Source: Agriotes lineatus (Eukaryota; Arthropoda; Insecta; Coleoptera; Elateridae). Taken from it: a DNA stretch of 64,000 nt. A program made the position numbers and the translations under genes. The stretch lies in contig CALNHX010007405.1 of the NCBI GenBank assembly GCA_940337035.1, positions 1 to 64,000 of the forward strand. The letters run 5' to 3'. The notes beneath the pieces were generated by a model. That model had not been told where the DNA came from and searched no databases. It saw only the letters and a program-made list of their open reading frames with translations. Shown here one piece after another: positions 31,595 through 42,628 of this stretch (position 1 is its first letter; each line of letters starts with the position of its first letter).

Positions 31595-33648
31595 TCAATC
31601 AGATTTATTTATATTAATATGAATACTACAATTGAAATTTCCTGATATTGTGATACCCGACATAGATGTATTAGCGGTAGAAAGAACACCATTACTCGTT
31701 GAAGAAACATTGCTAATCTGTCCACTAGCAGCTCCAAGGGTTCGGGCAATCTTGTTTTTATTTTCTCGCGAATCTGCAATATATCCCTCAGCAACTGCAT
31801 CACTCTTCCAATCTCCATGTCTTTTGAGGGTTCTAATATCAGCACCGCTATCTGCTAAAATCGTAGCGGATGTTCTCCGAAAGGAGTGACCCGTATACTC
31901 AGTAGCATTCGAAATTTTCAGATACGTGGCGATCTTTCGAGGAATCTGGCCAAATGTGTTAATGCCAACCGGATTGCATGTACATCTTCCGCAATTATAG
32001 AATAAAAAGAACTTCTCAATTTTCACATGTTTTGGTCTTAAACTAATGTACTTTTTAATAAGATCAGTATAATTCACTGCGCCATCATCATTCAAAATTG
32101 TAAATATCCTAGTCCTGTGAGTTTTTGTGTCCCTGATATAAACAACCAGCACAGAGCCTTCCTCTGTCACCACTGGGTTTCAAACACTAGATTGTTTTGT
32201 GAATAAATCCGTGACGCACTGTACAATTACACTAAGGCGCAGAGTCAATGATAATCTTAGAGCTTACAATAAATAAATATGTTTATTACGACAGCAGATA
32301 ACACATTAATAAGAAGATACATGTACATACATATGAAGTAAAACGTGTATGGCACAGATGGCGTTAGCAGCCGAGCAGCGTGACTAACGTAGTGCCACAC
32401 ACGAGACAATACACAAGCACAAGTATATGCACAATGGGTGTGTGACACAAGTGATGCAATCTGCAGAGTGGCGGGATCGCGGTCACAGTGCCACACAAAA
32501 ATACACACAAAGAAGACAAATAGAATAGAACAATATATATACAAGACTAAGACTAAAGAACTTAAATCTAACTTACTTGCTAAACTACACTAAAGGTCCT
32601 AAACTAAGTCCACGCGCACTATCAAGTGGCGAGATGTCGCGCTCCGGCGACAGGAACGACGCTCTCCGGCGTCGAGGAACGGCGTTGGCGACTCCTGGAT
32701 TTCTCGGTGGCCCGGACGTTGGCGGCGGCACGGGACGGCAGCTGCACAGCTCGGCGTCTCCCGTGGTCGGACGTCGGTCACGGCGGCGAATCCAAAGCGC
32801 AACGATGATCGGAGGAATTGCTACTACTCAGGCCTCAATCTGTCTAATCCTGAGTAGTAGCTGCCTTCTGAGCCTAGACTCCAAGAAGTACTTTCTGATG
32901 TCGAATTTGCCTATATTTATATGTGTGTAGCCAGGCGGCCGAAGCTCCCATTGGTGGCCTGGTGAAGCCGTTAGAACAGGAGGCTCCACCCCAAATTTTA
33001 AATTCGGAGGCTTCACCTGGTAACACCTCCTTCACATCACCAACGCATAAATTATGAAACTCTGCACGTCGACAAGCCCCAAACAAACCAAAAATTGCAA
33101 CCACCTATAAATAACATTAGTATGACAGAAACTATAATAAACTTTGACATTTAAAAAAACAAATCGTACCTTCATAAGCAAGTACTTGTCATTTGGCGCA
33201 TTTACAAAAAAATGTATTAATTGTTCCTTTGAAAACACTGCAGACTTCTCTGGTGCATAACCAACCGAATAGTTCTTCAGGAAGGCAGTAAGTTTAGGAA
33301 AATTACTAATGTCAATATTGTCCTTTATTCGTAACATGCATTTCAACTTCGAGAACAGACACCATAACGATGAAGACTTGTAAATCTTCGACTAAAAATA
33401 AGGTACGATGAATTGGTAGCTAATATATCTAACTCAAAATGCAAATAACTTACCTGATCTAAAAAATACGCAAGCACAACCTTTTCTGTAACTATCTCCG
33501 TATTTTTGGCTCTTAGCCATTGCCAAAACTTGTCATACTCTTTCTTATAAATCTCTTCCGACTTTTTAGGAATCAGACTCAGCTCAGCTTCTGCAGCTTT
33601 TTTAAGAATTTCATCACTTATTAATAAAGGCTCGTGACAATCATTCAT
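31595..33648 (-). CDS. Tyrosine recombinase, three exons, split by a solo LTR
   Basis: Exons 33454-33648, 33170-33391 and 33104 to 31595 join in phase 0 with GT-AG introns (donors CAG|GTAAGT and AAG|GTACGA). Removing the LTR and one GAGG copy from exon 3 gives about 353 residues. The N-terminal SAM-like domain reads KKSEEIYKKEYDKFWQWLRA. The catalytic fold shows the first Arg in FGACRRAEF, then TGHSFRRTSATILADSG (His-x-x-Arg), HGDWKS and the nucleophile Tyr in EGYI, so the R-H-R-(H)-Y set looks intact. The size and introns resemble insect Crypton-type or domesticated recombinases; the C-terminal tail is Ser/Thr/Asn-rich. Only the LTR visibly breaks it. The LTR sequence can be read through in part, but stops follow. 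Confidence 0.8.
32165..33025 (-). mobile_element. Solo LTR, 861 bp, TG...CA, GAGG duplication
   Basis: On the minus strand it runs from TGTTACCAGGTGAAGCC to GTGGTGACA and is flanked by GAGG at 33026-33029 and 32161-32164. TATATATATTG near 32540 and AATAAA near 32275 fit promoter and poly(A) signals. No internal retroviral-like genes are present. The 4-bp duplication fits a Gypsy-class LTR retrotransposon. Excising it restores the recombinase frame exactly (GAT GTG AAG GAG GAA GGC). Confidence 0.88.
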
Positions 33649-33820
33649 TTTGGCCGAAAATGTGTTTGCTAAACAAAAATTGTTACCGTAAGCATAAACA
33701 ATAGCTTAGCAACCACATTATCATAGCAACAACTACGTCATAGTTTTGTATACATGAACTGCTTTTAAAAAATAGCAGAAATTAATTTCCTTCGAAATTA
33801 TTATGTTAGTCGACGACAAA

Positions 33821-33951
33821 ATAGTATATGAAACTCGTTTATAATAGAGGATTATGGTATTCGTGAAATTAGCGCATTCGCTTCGCTCATGCGCTAAAAT
33901 TCACTCATACCATAATCCTCTGAATTATAAACTAATTTCATAATGTACTAT
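33821..33951 (-). repeat. Hairpin H2 with CGAG-like apex
   Basis: The arms begin ATAGTATATGAAA and pair over about 55 bp (GAGGATTATGGTAT and mirror). The apex on the minus strand is ATGAGCGAAGCGAATGC. It directly abuts the recombinase element end. Confidence 0.85.
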
Positions 33952-34450
33952 TACGAACAAATAGCTATGAATAAACCGACAAGAACAACGAATAATGGCA
34001 GTACATTAATTGACCATTTAATTACTATTATTGATGGGATCCACGCTAAAATATTAGATACTCATATAATCAGTGCCCAATCAAGTATCTTGCTAAACTT
34101 AGGTTTATCGACAAAAGAAATGGTGGATACCAACAAATGCTATTTGTCAAGAAACTTGAACAATGAAAATTTGATCAAGATTAATTTGGACTTGGTAAAT
34201 GACGATTGGCCTAGTGCATCAACTAATGTGAAGCACATTTCTGGTAAAATAATAATTGATGTATTCGATACTACTGTGAATAAAATTGCCCCCTTCGTAA
34301 TGAAGAAGGTTAATCATGTTTCATTGCCGTGGTTTGACGATAAAGTCACAATTGCTACTAATCAAAGAGACTTGACGTATGTGAATTTTAGAAGTAGTGA
34401 CATATTTAGTAAGTGCAAAAAGTGGAAACAATACGAGGTTCTACGTAACC
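33943..34450 (+). pseudogene. LINE endonuclease C-terminus and linker
   Basis: An open frame with NKPTRTTNNGSTLIDHLITI (end of an AP-type endonuclease, usually ...SSTLIDHIF) and VSLPWFDDKVTIATNQRDLT (pre-RT linker). It probably continues the copy at 30173-31170. It is cut by a (CT)n run. Confidence 0.65.
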
Positions 34451-34453
34451 GTC

Positions 34454-34456
<3 letters not shown>

Positions 34457-34527
<71 letters not shown>
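34457..34527 (+). repeat. (CT)n microsatellite
   Basis: About 35 perfect CT dinucleotides. It marks the break between two LINE fragments and creates a Ser/Leu-repeat artefact in the overlapping ORFs. Confidence 0.95.
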
Positions 34528-34528
<1 letters not shown>

Positions 34529-34639
34529 TATAACGTCATGAATGACGTGTTGTGGTCTTTAATGGATATCTATTTTATTATGTAGTGCAAGAGTCCTCCA
34601 TTCGCTTCTATCTTGTACTTCTTGGATGGCCTATACTTT

Positions 34640-35525
34640 ATTATAAACGAATTTCATCTTCCACCAAAATTAATGGAGGAGATATACATGCACATACAGC
34701 AGGCAGCAAAAGAAGTAGGACTGAGCATTAACACAGAAAAAACAAAGATCTTGACCTAGGAAAGAAGGAGGAGTAGGCTAGACCCGCAAATGATAATAAG
34801 CCGGGATACTATAGAACGGGTAGAAAACTTTATATACCTAGGAGCCAACATTCCAAGCGACAACAGAGAGGAAAATGAAATCCAAAGAAGGATAAACTTA
34901 GCCAATAAAACTTATTTTGCCTTACTTGCTGTAATTAAATCCAACAATGTACTTAGAAAAACAAAAATACGGATTTACAAGACCATCATACGACCAGTCC
35001 TCTGGTATGGGGGCGAGGCTTGGACACTCTCCCAAAAAATGGAAAATTGCTTAGACATAGAAAAGTTATGAGAAGGATCCTGGGACCAGTAAGAGAACAT
35101 GATATATGGAGAAGCAGATACTATTGAGCAGAGCTACACAAGCAAACACGACAGTTCGTTCATAACTGACGTTTATTTCAAACATAGTTTTACAGATGAC
35201 GCTTGTTTTGATGTAAAGCAACAGATACAACCATGAAATCTACCAGATGATATGAGAACACCCAATATCAAGGACAATGAGCTTGCGACGATTACCATGG
35301 ACAGGACATGTGCTTAGAATGCCAAACACAAGAGCGCCAAACAAACTACTACATGGAAAAATTGAAGGGAGAAGTCCGAAGGAAAGATCGAAGAAAAAAT
35401 GGAAGAAAGCAGTCGAGGAAGACGCCAGAAATCTATTAAGAACAAACAACTGGCAGGGTACAGCAAGAAATAGAGAGCAATGGAGGCGAAGAATAGAGGA
35501 GGCCAAGACCGACTTTGGGCTGTAG
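34640..35525 (+). pseudogene. RTE-like LINE, 3' half
   Basis: Plus-strand text: VGLSINTEKTKILT after the RT box, VENFIYLGANIPSDNREENE, IIRPVLWYGGEAWTLSQKME, then RRLPWTGHVLRMPNTRAPNK and WRRRIEEAKTDFGL before a stop. This is the canonical RTE ORF2 ending. It is broken by stops and by a 107-bp insertion at 35122-35228. Confidence 0.8.
35122..35228. mobile_element. 107-bp insertion with CAGATAC duplication
   Basis: CAGATAC occurs at 35115-35121 and 35222-35228. Removing one copy and the intervening DNA restores the LINE text (WRSRY then NHEIYQM). The inserted sequence is too short to classify. Confidence 0.6.
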
Positions 35526-35569
35526 CGCCTTAGGAGAGAGAGAGAGGAGAGGATGGCCGACTTCACTAT

Positions 35570-36405
35570 TTGATTCATTACTTTTCGCTTGTCTAACCAC
35601 CATTGGGGTAATCCTCCTCGCCTTCGTTTCCCGTTGGGTTTACCCATTATAATGTTTTTCTCTAAACTATCAGTTCGACGCGCGATGTGTCCTAGGAAAC
35701 GTAGGATACGCTGATAGACTAATTGTGAGAGGCGGAGCGATGGTTGTATTTCCTCCAGAACTGAATTGTTTCTACAACTGGCTGTCTACGGTAAGCGGAG
35801 CATACTACGTCAGCAATACATTTCGAATGCGTCTATTTTCTTGTGGTCAGCATTTTTCACTGTCAAAGTTTCTAAAGCATATAGAAATATTAGGAAGACT
35901 AAAGTTTCTACTAGTCTGATCTTTACTTCTTTACCGACGCTTTTGTTTACCCAAATTTTTGTAAGTTGACTCATGCCGACCCTGCCGAATTGAATCCTGC
36001 GTTAAATTTCTTGTGAGCAGTGTCCCGTTCCGCTAATTAAAGAACCAAGGTATATGAATTTCGTGACTACATCACATCTTCCGATTTGGGGTATTCCTGG
36101 CTGTTATGTTCTCGGTCGATAATTAGAACTTTTGTTTTCTGGCTGTTTATTGGGAATCCATATTCTGCGCTTGTTTGCTCCAATTTTTCTATGAGGTTCT
36201 ACAGTTCTTCTGTGTTATCTGCAGCTAGTGTGGTGTCGTCGTCATAACTCAGGGGAAATATTTTATGTTCTTCTATAATTGTACTACCCTGCCATTCGTC
36301 CAGAACTAATCTCATATGTTCGGTATATGCATTGAATAATAATTGGAAAAGTACACACCTTTGTCTGACGCCCTTCATAATGGTGCAATGTTCTGATACT
36401 ACTCC
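35570..36405 (-). pseudogene. RTE-like LINE reverse transcriptase, 3' half, minus strand
   Basis: Decayed text on the minus strand: DDDTTLAADNTEEL (RT box), NLIEKLEQTSAEYGFPINSQ, FIYLGSLISGTGHCSQEI, YALETLTVKNADHKKIDAFE and a final VNPTGNEGEEDYPNGG. Stops and frameshifts throughout. It faces the RTE half at 34640-35525 tail to tail. Confidence 0.75.
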
Positions 36406-36497
36406 ATTTTATTTATTTTTTATTTATTTAGTTATTCCCAACATTTTAAATACATAATTTTTAGAAATTAATTTACTGTAACCATTGCTCTGGTGTC

Positions 36498-38400
36498 TTA
36501 ACCCTGAGACTACTGCGTTCCTTAGACCAACGATAATTTCGGCGTGGGCTCCTCCAAGGACCCCAGCTAAAAAAATATTAAAACGTATGGTAACATTTGA
36601 ATAAGTGTGTATAATGGTAAAATATATTGAAAATTAACACATATTACAAATATAAAAAAGGTAACAACAAAATTCATATAAATTAAAGAAAAAGTATAAT
36701 ATATGGTTAATTTTCGACATGATCGATGCAACTCGCTGTGGAGACAATATTTTCTTTTCGATGTTCTTTGCAAACGAAGAACTGACATTGTGAACATCTT
36801 ATATTTACTTTTTTATCGGATGCTCGTGTACAAAGTCTGCATTTTCCCCCACTCCACAAGCTTTATTGGCTTTGAGAATATGTGGCTGCTTACGTAATTG
36901 TGCTATACGGGATTTCATATTTTCGGTACCTAAATCTTTTCTCAAAGTTTTGAGGAAAACGCTCCTTCTGAATGTATTTCTTGATTGCCAATCTGGATTT
37001 TTGATTGTAAATATAACAAAAGCATTTAGAGCTGCTGCATCCAAAATCTGCATGAAAATTATGAATGGCCATCTTGCAGTTCGGCGTGCACAACTATATT
37101 CGCAGATAAGCTTATCAGCGTTATCCACACCACCTTTAGTAGTGTTGTAATCCACTATCTGGTTGGTTTTTGTTGTGCTCCCTCAGTTATTTCGAGATTA
37201 TCATGCTGAGAGGACAGCACATGAACCATTTAGCGTTTTTTGGGTATCTATGATACTATGGTCATATCTTTCGAAAATGCAACTTTTGACGAGTACTCTG
37301 ATCGTCCCGTAATTTTCTTCAATTCATCTGGCGTGTCCGGTTTATTTTTCCTAAGTGTTCCCAACAATGTTATATTTTTTGTTAGTAAAAATTCCGCTAA
37401 GGGCACTGACGTAAAAAAGTTATCCATAGTTACGGCACGTCCAGTGTTGTAAAGTGGTTCAATAAGATCTTTCACCACACGCAAACCTTGATTCTGCTCT
37501 GGTCGATTACCAGCAAGCTTTCCTGTATAAACTTGCAAATTATATAAGTAACTTGTTTTTACGTCAGCTGCTGCCCAAATTTTTATACAATATTTTGCTG
37601 GCTTGGATTTCATATATTGGCGGAAAGAACATTTTCCACGAAATCCTACTAGTTGTTCATCGACAGTTATTATTGAATTCTGTAAAAATTGCTCTTCGGA
37701 TCGACTCATCTGTTGTCCACATTTCAGTAGTTTTCTTTACTACAACGGAAAGCACCTGCGGAAATCAATATTCCGATAGAAGCATTCAATTCAATCTCTG
37801 CCAGGGGCATCCATATTTTTGTTCTTTATTATACGCGTTGTAAACTCGGATTCGGCAGCGGCTGTGGGTGAAATTATTTTTTTGCCATAATTTACCTGAT
37901 TTTGCTTTATATTGATCACCGTTAGGTTGTTGCTCTTGTTCAGCATCGGTACCTTCATCATCTATTGCGTCAACATTTTGCGCTACAACTTGAACTTAAT
38001 CTTCAGCCTCTTCTTCCACTAATTCAAGGTTGTCTTCTACCTCTGATACATTTTCTTCAACATCAAAATGATTGGGATCATCAATGCTGTCATCCTCATC
38101 CGACAGATCAAATTCACTATCTAAATCACCTCTCTCAGTTATCAATCTAATTTCCTCTTCATGCTCCTGGTCAGTGAGCGGGCGAAATCTTTGATATTTG
38201 GAGTTTGATTTCGACATTTCTGTTATCTACAGAGAGAGCCAAATAAAAACACAATCAAAATACTCACAAATATTACACTCGATATATTTACACAAGTACA
38301 AAATACTCATAAAACTTACTCGATATAGTAGCCAAGTACACTACCGAGCCTCTTTCAAATAAGTCCGACGCGCGCCTCTCTTGAACAGAACGCTGTTATC
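36498..38400 (-). mobile_element. piggyBac-like element relic
   Basis: The left edge TTAA followed by CCCTGAGACTACTGCG (36498-36517) fits a piggyBac end (TTAA target, C-rich terminus). The right terminus was not found. A near-complete but broken transposase lies between. Confidence 0.55.
36700..38217 (-). pseudogene. piggyBac transposase, frameshifted
   Basis: The N-terminal acidic region is at 37996-38217 (LTDQEHEEEIRLI, then Asp/Glu-rich). The middle is decayed (EIELNASIGILISAG). The catalytic core is at 37248-37709 with VDEQLVGFRGKCSFRQYMKS and VTMDNFFTSVPLAEFLL. A downstream block at 36805-37155 has YNTTKGGVDNADKL, the third Asp region. A Cys-rich end (RCSQCQFFVCKEHRKE) follows in another frame near 36720-36800. 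All three Asp blocks are visible, but at least three breaks separate the pieces. Confidence 0.85.
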
Positions 38401-38886
38401 GTTGAAATGTTTTTACTTTGTGACATTATCCTGTATCGGTTGATAGTCCAGTCAAGTTAGCTCGAAAACTAGTGGTAGGCTTACAAAAATTCGCAAGAAG
38501 CTAAATATTGGTACAAATGTTGAGAACACCATCATAAACAAATTGTGAAAAGTCCCCATCGATCCCACGTGTGCAAAAAAAAATATTCAAGGTCAAAGTT
38601 CGAAAAAATAGATTGTTTGAATTTTTCAGCCAAACGGTCAGTTTTATCATAAAAATAAGTCATACAAAAATTGTAGATCATACAATTATCTATAAAAATT
38701 GTTCTTGCACTTTTTTTCCTAAGAATTGTCATTTCTGAGATATAGCGATTCTAACATTTGAACAAGTCGTGTTCTCCATAATATGCACTAGTACGCCGCC
38801 TATATACATTACGGGACCTATAGTATAAGTTAAAATATTGATCTGCCAAAAAAATTTCGCAATTTTGCTTCATTTGTAATAAAGAT

Positions 38887-39825
38887 TTGACTGAAGGTGA
38901 AATTGTTACTGTTGATCGTGGCATGAAAACGTTGATTGATGCAAGTGTTGAAAGAGATGATGGATTTTCTGAATACTTGAAAGACCAGAAATATGTGACA
39001 ATTCACGTGCAGTGTCGTAAAAAGTACACTCGGAAGAGTACTATTGCTGCAGTTAAAAGACAACATGAAGAGGAACAAGCCAGTACATCTAAAATAAGTC
39101 CTCCTCGTACTAGAACACGCGTAAGTGAATCAGTTTTTTGTTTTAAAGAATTTTGCTTATTTTGGGGTGATGAATTGAATGAAGAGTATGACAAGAAAAA
39201 AGCAATGAAATACCGGCGTAGAATTTGTAAAGTTGCTACACTTTCATTCAAAGAATCTGTTCTGAAAGTAGCTCAGACTCGTTCTGATGATGTAGCAAGA
39301 GCTGTTACTGCTCGCATTGAATTTGAATATGATTTAGTTGCTACTCAGGCTAAGTATCATAATGATTGCTACATTTCCTTCTTGAGACCGTCCACTGGGG
39401 GTAAAGTCGGTCGTCCTGAAGATGAAGCTACGAATCTTGCAATGGAAGAAATATTTACATACATTGAAAATAGCGATGATTGTCAAATTACATTAGAAGA
39501 ATTAAAAAATATTTGATAAAATTCAACTTTAGATAACAGAACCATTAAGATACGATTAAAGTTGAAGTATGGTGATAAAATTATTATAATTGAAAAATGC
39601 ACCAGGTGTCAAGGCCAGTCCTGCTCTAATGTTGAATCTCCAACAGAAGAGGATTCTTACGACATCAGCGACAAGACAACTGATGCTTCGCTGTTACAAC
39701 AATTCCCTTGCACCCAGCAGGAAGAAGCAGAAGCAAAAGCAGAAGAAGAAGAAGCAGAAGAAAAAGAAGAAGAAGAAGAAGGAGGAGGAGGAGAAGGAGA
39801 AGAAGCAGAAGAAGAAGAAGAATGA
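38887..39825 (+). pseudogene. TE-associated Cys/His-motif protein, N-terminal part
   Basis: The open frame 38887-39516 has CRKKYTRKSTI, a Cys-rich FCFKEFCLFWGDEL, TLSFKESVLKVAQTRSDDVA, RIEFEYDLVATQAKYHNDCY and KVGRPEDEATNLAMEEIF. I recognise this as the N-terminal region of a transposon-associated protein family spread through animal genomes; its function is unknown. TGA TAA (39514-39519) interrupts it, but the same frame continues (NRTIKIRLKLKYGDKIIII) to 39825, where a GAA tract replaces the usual C-terminal half. The tract codes a Glu-rich tail by accident. Confidence 0.55.
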
Positions 39826-39905
39826 GACGGAGAAGATGAAGAAGAATGAGAAAAAGAAGAAGAAGGAGAATGAGAAGAAGGAGCATGAGAAGAAAGAGAA
39901 GACAG
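39715..39905 (+). repeat. GAA/GAG-rich purine tract
   Basis: About 190 bp of GAA, GAG and GCA triplets on one strand. It yields long Glu, Lys/Arg or (antisense) Ser/Leu ORFs in several frames that should not be called genes. Confidence 0.9.
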
Positions 39906-40501
39906 CACTTGAAGTTCCATTACATAATTACATCATGGGATAGGCCTACCGGGGAAACCACGTTAAAAAAAACGAGCCAAGTACACTACCTCACAGGTGG
40001 CGTGGAAATGTGTGCATATTATGGAGAACACGACTCTTTCAACTTTTAGAATCGCTATATCTCAGAAATGGAAATTCTTAGAAAAAAAAGTGCAAGAACA
40101 AGTTTTATAGATAATTGCATGGTCTACAATTTTTGTCTGACATATTTTTATGATAAAACTGACCGTTTGGCTAAAAATGCAAAAAACCCGTTTTCGCGAA
40201 CTTTGACCTTGAATATTTTTTTTTGCACACGTGGGATCGATGGGGACTTTTCACAATTTGTTTATGATGGTGTTCTCAACATGTGTACCAATATTCAGCT
40301 TTTTGCGAATTATTGTAACCTTGAATGTCTATTTTGACCGGACTATGAGTCTTATTTTCGTCAAATGTAAAGCCTGACCTATGTGAAATTTATTGCTTCC
40401 TTCTATTTCAAAATTAACCCAAAAATTAAAAAAAAATACTTTTTAAGGTGCTCACCCTGTATACATTTGTATGAAATTGTACCATTTTCATGCGAGATAA
40501 A

Positions 40502-42018
40502 TACAGTGTGTCCAAGATAAGGAGGGCCAGTATGGGGATCTCGGTAATGGTAAGAGATACAAATTTGGTTAAATGGGAAGAAAGTTGCGCAATTAAAGGA
40601 CTAAAAAAATGACGTCTAGAAATCCTTGATATGATTTTTCGTTTTTGAATTATCTCAAAAAAACCGAATTTTTGGATTTTCTTTTTTATTTTTTTCTGGC
40701 GTTAATATTAAAGTTAGAGCGGAACTGTTAAACTTCTTCATAGCAACTTTTAGTGGACTTAATGATTACGTTATCAATTTTTTTATCCGACGTTTCGTCT
40801 TCGAGAAACCATCATCAACTTCATTTTTTTAAATACGGTCCTGGTTTTTTGATACCAAATTTGCAAAGCCCTTGTTACTCTGAATTCAACAATGTGCCAC
40901 ATATTATGGTTTAATTACGTTTCGAGCTTTTTTCTGATCATCATCAGACATTTTTTTAGATACGGACCTGCATTTCTCATAGTTTTGTAAAAATAAGTTC
41001 ATACAGAAAGTTAGGCCTTTTTACATGCCGTTAAAATATTAAAATGCACATAATGTCATAATTCTGATACATTAATTTAATAACGAACCAAAAACTATTA
41101 ACAATAAACAAAAAAGAAATGAACAAAAGATAGACAGAAAGAATAACAAAACGAACATCGAAACCATTTAATAGGTATTAAATTTACAGAAGGTATTCAA
41201 AAAGGTTGCCATCATTCTCTATGCATAAATAACATCTAACTGTAGAATCTAAAACATTATTCAGCAATACTGGTGTTATACTTTGAAAGGCTTCAAGAAC
41301 CAATCTTCTAAGTTCTTCTTCTATTTCAAAACGTTAAATACCTATTACATTGTTTCAAGCCTCGTTTTCTCATTCTTTCTGCCTAACTTTTGTTCATTTA
41401 TTTGTTGTTTATTGTTAATAGTTATTGGTTGCTTATTAAATTAATGTATCAGAATTACGACATTATGACGTGCATTTTAATATTTTAACGGCATGTAAAA
41501 AGGCCTAACTCACTGTATGAACTTATTTTTACAAAATTGTGGGAAATGCAGGTCCGTATCTAGAAAATTTTCTGATGATGATCAGAAAAAAGCTCGAAAC
41601 GTAATTAAACCATAATATGTGACACATTGTTGAATTCAGAGTAACAAGGGCTTTGCAAATTTGGCATCAAAAAACCAGGACCATATTTAAAAAAATGAAG
41701 TTGATGATGGTTTCCCGAAGACGAAACGTCGGATAAAAAAATTGATAACGTAATCATTAAGTCCACTAAAAGTTGCTATAAAGAAGTTTAATCAGTTTCG
41801 CTCTAACTTTAATATTAACGCCAGAAAAACATAAAAAAGAAAATCCAAAAATTCGGTTTTTTTGAGATAATTCAAAAACGAAAAATCATATCAAGGATTT
41901 CTAGACGTCAATTTTTTAGTCCTTTAATTGCGCAACTTTCTTCCCATTTAACCAAATTTGTATCTCTTACCATTACCGAGATCCCCATACTGGCCCTCCT
42001 TATCTTGGACACACTGTA
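40502..42018. mobile_element. 1,517-bp mariner-like foldback element
   Basis: Ends TACAGTGTGTCCAAGATAAG and mirror; arms of about 675 bp (40502-41176 and 41337-42018) pair almost throughout. The spacer of about 160 bp carries the last codons of a mariner-like transposase. It probably arose as an inverted duplication of one element end. Confidence 0.85.
41188..41330 (-). pseudogene. Mariner-like transposase C-terminus in a hairpin loop
   Basis: The minus strand reads FEIEEELRRLVLEAFQSITP, LLNNVLDSTVRCYLCIEND, then GNLFEYLL and a TAA. This matches the ...F.SITP...R...CI...GGHFEHLL ending of insect mariner-like transposases. About 48 residues remain, without catalytic residues. Confidence 0.6.
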
Positions 42019-42082
42019 TATAATATGTATGCAAAATATCGTCTTCCTCCAATAAATAGTTTTTGAGCTATATTGCCAAGGC

Positions 42083-42125
42083 AGACAGACAGACATACAG
42101 ACAGACAGACAGACAGACAGACAGG
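42083..42125 (+). repeat. (ACAG)n microsatellite
   Basis: About ten CAGA units with one variant. Confidence 0.9.
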
Positions 42126-42439
42126 CGGAATTAAGAAAACCTCTTTTTTCTACGGTCACCTTTAAAACTGACTATTAAGCGCTCACTGTCAATGCGAAAA
42201 GTCGGCGATTCACAAATTTTTTCCCTAGTAACCATTTTAGCATCGCAACCACGTAAACAATGTCCTAATGAAATAATCGCGTCACTTCATTTTACTTTAC
42301 GCATCGCCATGGCTAACCTGATTATTAATTTAATTCGTCATTTTTCTGGAACTGGCTAAAATTATTGACAATTGCATCACGGTGCGTCCATCATCACGCA
42401 ACAGATTTATTGAGTTTGTGAGTTGTTGTGAAGTTGAAG

Positions 42440-42565
42440 ATGGAATCTGAAGGTAATTACACCCCGCCTGAAGTATTTGAAGCGACCCAGACAGCAACCA
42501 ACGAGTGTTGTTGCCGGCCAAATCTCGCGGCCTTTATGAACGGCGGTACGACTTCATCAAATGGT
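42440..42565 (+). pseudogene. First exon of a second tyrosine recombinase, frameshifted
   Basis: ATGGAATCTGAAGG starts MESEGNYTPPEVFEATQT; after a slip the frame reads VLLPAKSRGLYERRYDFIKW and ends at a GTGTGT donor-like site. This mirrors exon 1 of the recombinase at 33454-33648 (SLIPKKSEEIYKKEYDKFWQ). Later exons are missing; hairpin H3 follows about 60 bp on. Confidence 0.6.
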
Positions 42566-42628
42566 GTGTATAGAAATTTCAATTATTTAACAATTTTATT
42601 ATATATTTAGAACCGTAGAAAAAATGTT

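Larger units (their letters stand above)
31475..33827 (-). mobile_element. Tyrosine-recombinase (Crypton-like) element with inverted ends
   Basis: ATTTTGTCGTCGACTAGC at 31477 is mirrored by GTTAGTCGACGACAAAAT at 33805-33822, bracketing the recombinase gene. Known Cryptons lack terminal inverted repeats, so either these ends are unusual or they belong to an older element. It lies inside a LINE endonuclease, and hairpin H2 directly abuts its right end. Confidence 0.5.
38440..40350. mobile_element. DNA element with about 350-bp terminal inverted repeats
   Basis: TAGTCCAGTCAA near 38443 through GAACACGACTTGTTC-like sequence near 38790 is mirrored at about 40010-40345, with roughly 85-90% pairing by eye. 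The interior holds one plus-strand ORF and a GAA-rich tract. The superfamily is not clear to me. Confidence 0.7.

Noticed and set aside
34397..34585. Ser/Leu-repeat ORF
   Set aside because: Produced by the (CT)n microsatellite.
39590..39943. Lys/Glu-, Ser- and Leu-rich ORFs
   Set aside because: They are readings of the GAA/GAG tract in different frames, not proteins.
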